Positions 60,736 through 64,000 of a stretch of DNA of 64,000 nucleotides are shown here, piece after piece. The stretch comes from Mugil cephalus. Lineage: Eukaryota > Chordata > Actinopteri > Mugiliformes > Mugilidae. The stretch covers positions 20,797,668 through 20,861,667 of the forward strand of contig NC_061777.1 of assembly GCF_022458985.1 (NCBI RefSeq). Reading direction: 5' to 3'. The position numbers and the translations under genes are program-made. The first letter of the stretch is position 1, and each line of letters begins with the position of its first letter. The notes under the pieces were generated by a model that was not told the DNA's origin, made no database searches, and saw nothing but the letters and a program-made list of their open reading frames with translations.

Positions 60736-62351
60736 ATTTAAATGAATCCAGCAAAAGTCACATGAACTCACATGGGGCTTGTTTGTTGGACAGAGTCTTA
60801 GTAACCTGACGTTCAGAAACACCACTGGGAAATTCGCAGGCTTCTGAGATCAAAATAAGTTTTGCATTTTGTGGTCACTTCCTATAATTGGTTCAAATTA
60901 CGCTTTCACTTCAGACAGACCAAAGTTAAAAGAACTCATGACAACGTTGAACGGCATGTCTGTCTCTTAACTATCTCTTTCTATCTGCCATTTAACCCGC
61001 AAGATCCTCAGTGCTGAGAATGACACACACATACCGACAGGTTATTTTGCATAAGCCCTCAGACGTGCGCTTGGAGGCTTTCCACCTAGAAACCTGACCC
61101 ATCGCTTTTGACATCAATATAACGGTAATGTGTTTAGCATAAAAAAGCCACATTTCCCTGACAACAGGAGGTCTTGCAGAAACAGCCAGGGGTCACTTGC
61201 ATTAATCAGATGTGACAGTCATTACTCACCTGTCAGTCAGACTGAGTGCAAGGTAATGGTGGAAAAAAAGGGCCAAGGCTGGGGATGGTTGTTGATGGGG
61301 GTAGGGGACAGCTATGACAGGCTGTGGGGGAATTGTGGGAAACAGCACCGACCCCTCCAGAGCCAGAGGGGACAAACATACCACAGCTGTTACTGCATGG
61401 AAAGTGATGCAAACAGCTTAAGTCCTGGGAAGCTCTCTCGTACATCCTCAATGTCTTCCAGCTTTGTCAGAGGTGCTGGATTTTCTCTTTGGATTTAGTG
61501 ATTAAATTTTAAGAACCATGGCAGCAAAGGAAAAAATAAACACATTAGAAATACCCAAAAAAGAGAAATTGGAGTTCCTGACTTGCAAATTTTGTTGCAT
61601 GTTTTTCTCCTATGTAATTCTTATATAAAGTTGTGCTGTGTGTAAGGATTTACATCAGCTCATTATAAAAACTTAATGGGATTTAGAAGGAAACATGAGC
61701 TGTGATATAATTTAAATGATTTTAACTCAGCCAGACACCAACATACAAACATTAGAGTCTACTAATAACATACTGCACACAGTGCAAATCGCATATTTCA
61801 TCGTGACGGCAGGAGTGATAATAACAGCCCTGTGCCGAAATGTACAGATAGTCACCAAACTATTAGTGGCTTTTCACGAAGCTCACAGAACCCACTTAAA
61901 CCGCTGCTGGATTTTTTTTTATGCCTTGTCTCTGTTCAGTTATCAGGCTGTGTCTGCCTCTTAAGCGATGCGTCACATAGATAGGTGCGGTTTGCGCAAG
62001 CAACTCCTCAACTAGTCTATATTTGTCGGGTGATGTACCGAGAAGCTTGAGCATCAAGAGTACTTGCATTTAAATTCTACAACTTTTTGTCATTTCACAT
62101 AGCAGAACTTATGTTTCTTTCTATGGATGGGCCACATATCCATTCAGCACCTTTTTAAAAGGATCATTCAAAAACAGAAACAAGAACCCCGCAGTGAGTT
62201 GTTGGGAACTCCGATGAGGTGCAGCTGCGACACATCCATCCAAAACCTCTGGACAGGAGCCGAGAGCATTTGATACACATCCAAATATGCGCGCAATTGG
62301 AGAGCAGTGGCGAGGCGTCCCTTGCACCACCATCGGAATAACCCTGTCGTG
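60736..62351. other. Upstream region of the htr7-type gene
   Basis: Probably contains its promoter and 5' UTR. A GC-richer block at 61190-61490 carries no recognisable protein family. No TATA box or first exon could be defined. Confidence 0.35.
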
Positions 62352-62818
62352 ATGTACAATACTTCGGGAATTGATCACACTCTTAATAGAAAAGACGATA
62401 TTTCTGAAGTTATCAATGGCACTCTGCAGCTCCTCTACAACGTCCTCGTCACCATCAGCCCCACAACTATGTGGAACGAGTCGTGCGGGGAGCAGCTGCT
62501 GGACTTCGGCCGTCCGGAGAAGATTATTATCGGGGTGATGTTGGCAATTATCACCGCCGTCACCGTGATGGGAAACACGCTCGTGGTGATCGCGGTGTGC
62601 GTGGTGAAGAAACTGAGACAACCCTCAAACTACCTTCTGGTGTCGTTAGCGGTGGCGGACCTTTCAGTGGCCATAGTTGTGATGCCATTTGTTATAGTGA
62701 CAGACCTCACCGGGGGCAAGTGGCTTTTTGGGGAGGTGTTCTGCAACATCTTCATTGGCATGGATGTAATGTGCTGCACTGCCTCCATCATGACCCTGTG
62801 TGTCATCAGTGTGGACAG
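62352..62818 (+). CDS. htr7: 5-HT7-type serotonin receptor, first coding exon (partial)
   Basis: Class A GPCR that couples serotonin to Gs and cAMP. The start is ATG 62352; the in-frame GTG at 62307 is not used. The exon encodes 155 codons plus two bases and ends at a strong donor (GACAG|GTAAGT) inside the DRY motif, where vertebrate HTR7 genes also have an intron. It has an extracellular N-terminus with N-glycosylation sequons (NTS, NGT, NES), then TM1 (GVMLAIITAVTVMGNTLVV), KKLRQPSNYLLVSLAVADLS leading into TM2 with its sodium-site Asp, and TM3 with the amine-binding Asp in GMDVMCCTAS. The rest of the receptor lies past the window end. KKLRQPSNYL and VTDLTGGKW favour HTR7 over other amine receptors. 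Which teleost paralogue it is cannot be told. Confidence 0.9.
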
Positions 62819-64000
62819 GTAAGTTTTCAAAGTTAGCAGCCGGACTAGAGCTTGATTTCAGTTTGCAGTGGCAACACAATTACGCATGCAGTGCGCAGTG
62901 CGTTGAAAATGACACAGAGAAGACGCGTGTGTCATTTCACAAGAACCGTCGAACCTTTTAAGTACGCTTGAAGGCAGTAACAGATCGAGAATCAAATGAG
63001 GTATTGGAGTTCAAGTGAAGCACATGAAACAATTGTGCGTTTTTGCGCATGAGGATGCCGTTTAAATCTAGATTATCTGATCCTCTGATTGAATGTGTGG
63101 TTGAGACCACTGAACCAGAAAATTTAGAGCAGATTGAGGGAATCTGTCTGACTGGACCAAAGGCAGTTTTTTCCCACGCCTGACTTTACAGCTGCTGACT
63201 TTTATAGATGATTTACCATCACACACATGTCGGTTAATAATAATAAAAACAAAACAAAAGTTGATGGAACAAAAACAAGTGTTTTCAACGGAACAAACAT
63301 GAAAATGAGAAAAGTAAAGCGTGAGCACTCATTCCCTCCCATTAAGATCTAACTGTGCATGTCAGAGATAACGCGGCTCTAGGCTCATAAAACCGGGGCT
63401 GATCCTCATAACTTGAGACAAATGAGACATTTCCCCTGCTCTCCCTACAGTCCACAATGAATACTCAAGTGATTGGTGTAACTGTTACTCCCAGTTACCA
63501 CAATGAAGACAAAATAGATATCATGTTTTCCAGCGTGAAATATGATTGTTTGGGGATGGGGAGTAGGGTAAAGATGAACTCAATAAAGTTTCGAGGTCAC
63601 ACGGGTTACAATGATCACAGAAAATGAATGGCAGTGTGTGATTTGTATGTCAGTCTTAATAACTGTGTGTCATCCTCAGTGACTGCATGTCATCCTCCTA
63701 AGCCCCAGGCAGGTCATTAAATGCCCCCATCATTAAGTATGGAACCAGTTACAAACCATGTCATCATGACCCCAGCAAAAATACACAATCTAAATTTAAT
63801 AGCACTGACCTGAGTAGAAACAAATGTAAAATCGGGATATTCAGAGGAGCACAAGAGGGAGTTTTGCAAACCGTCTTGTTGAATTGTTGTGTGTGATGAA
63901 AGATCTGACCTGTTCACGCTCAGGAAGGACAGATAGACGCAAGTGATCATGTCTGTAAAGACAGGGAAGCTGATTGAATCTATGACACACTGTGCACTCC
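62819..64000. other. htr7: First intron of the htr7-type gene, to the window end
   Basis: No further exon similar to the TM4-TM7 region was found. The intron is not closed within the window. Confidence 0.6.

Noticed and set aside
62307-62351. GTG start for the 5-HT7 receptor
   Set aside because: ATG 62352 is the first valid start; eukaryotic GTG starts are very rare.
62121-62621. 166-aa - strand frame opposite the htr7 exon
   Set aside because: Histidine-rich translation typical of an antisense shadow of the receptor exon.

Overview
The window is nuclear DNA of a ray-finned (teleost) fish. The evidence is the vertebrate gene set with GT/AG introns, fish-type Tc1 transposons, and a purpurin-type retinol-binding gene (rbp4l) of the kind fish carry. 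Gene models were built by eye from splice sites, reading phase and remembered family sequences. For the five genes that lie complete in the window, the coding exons add up to an exact multiple of three and to the expected family length.

Layout on the + strand: a decayed Tc1 transposase fragment (1-357); piwil2 (non-coding first exon near 600-703, 23 coding exons 1553-15208); a belt of old nested transposons (16185-18995); kcnv2 (20779-23507, possible alternative last exon at 24527-24577); atp5me (25892-27758); a transposon-containing interval; rbp4l/purpurin (31363-32633). On the - strand: idua (39311 down to 33492), convergent with rbp4l, and tnks (53386 down to 41174), in tandem with idua. 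Then comes an 18-kb segment with no complete gene, holding a large imperfect inverted duplication and a broken copy of the last piwil2 exon. The first coding exon of a 5-HT7-type receptor gene (htr7, 62352-62818) follows and runs off the window.

The genes do not form one pathway. piwil2 is the germline piRNA effector that silences transposons. kcnv2 and rbp4l are both photoreceptor-linked and sit about 8 kb apart, separated by atp5me, a subunit of mitochondrial ATP synthase. idua is a lysosomal hydrolase, tnks a poly-ADP-ribosyl transferase, and htr7 a serotonin GPCR.

The most unusual structures are these: an apparently intact Tc1 transposon (340-codon DD34E transposase, about 200-bp terminal inverted repeats, TA target duplication) inside an intron of piwil2; THAP-like and P2X7-C-terminal-like coding scraps in another piwil2 intron; a frameshifted piwil2 last-exon duplicate about 44 kb away between inverted arms of roughly 600 bp; and several perfect long hairpins. 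No CRISPR, rRNA or convincing tRNA gene was seen. No wholly new system could be demonstrated from sequence alone.
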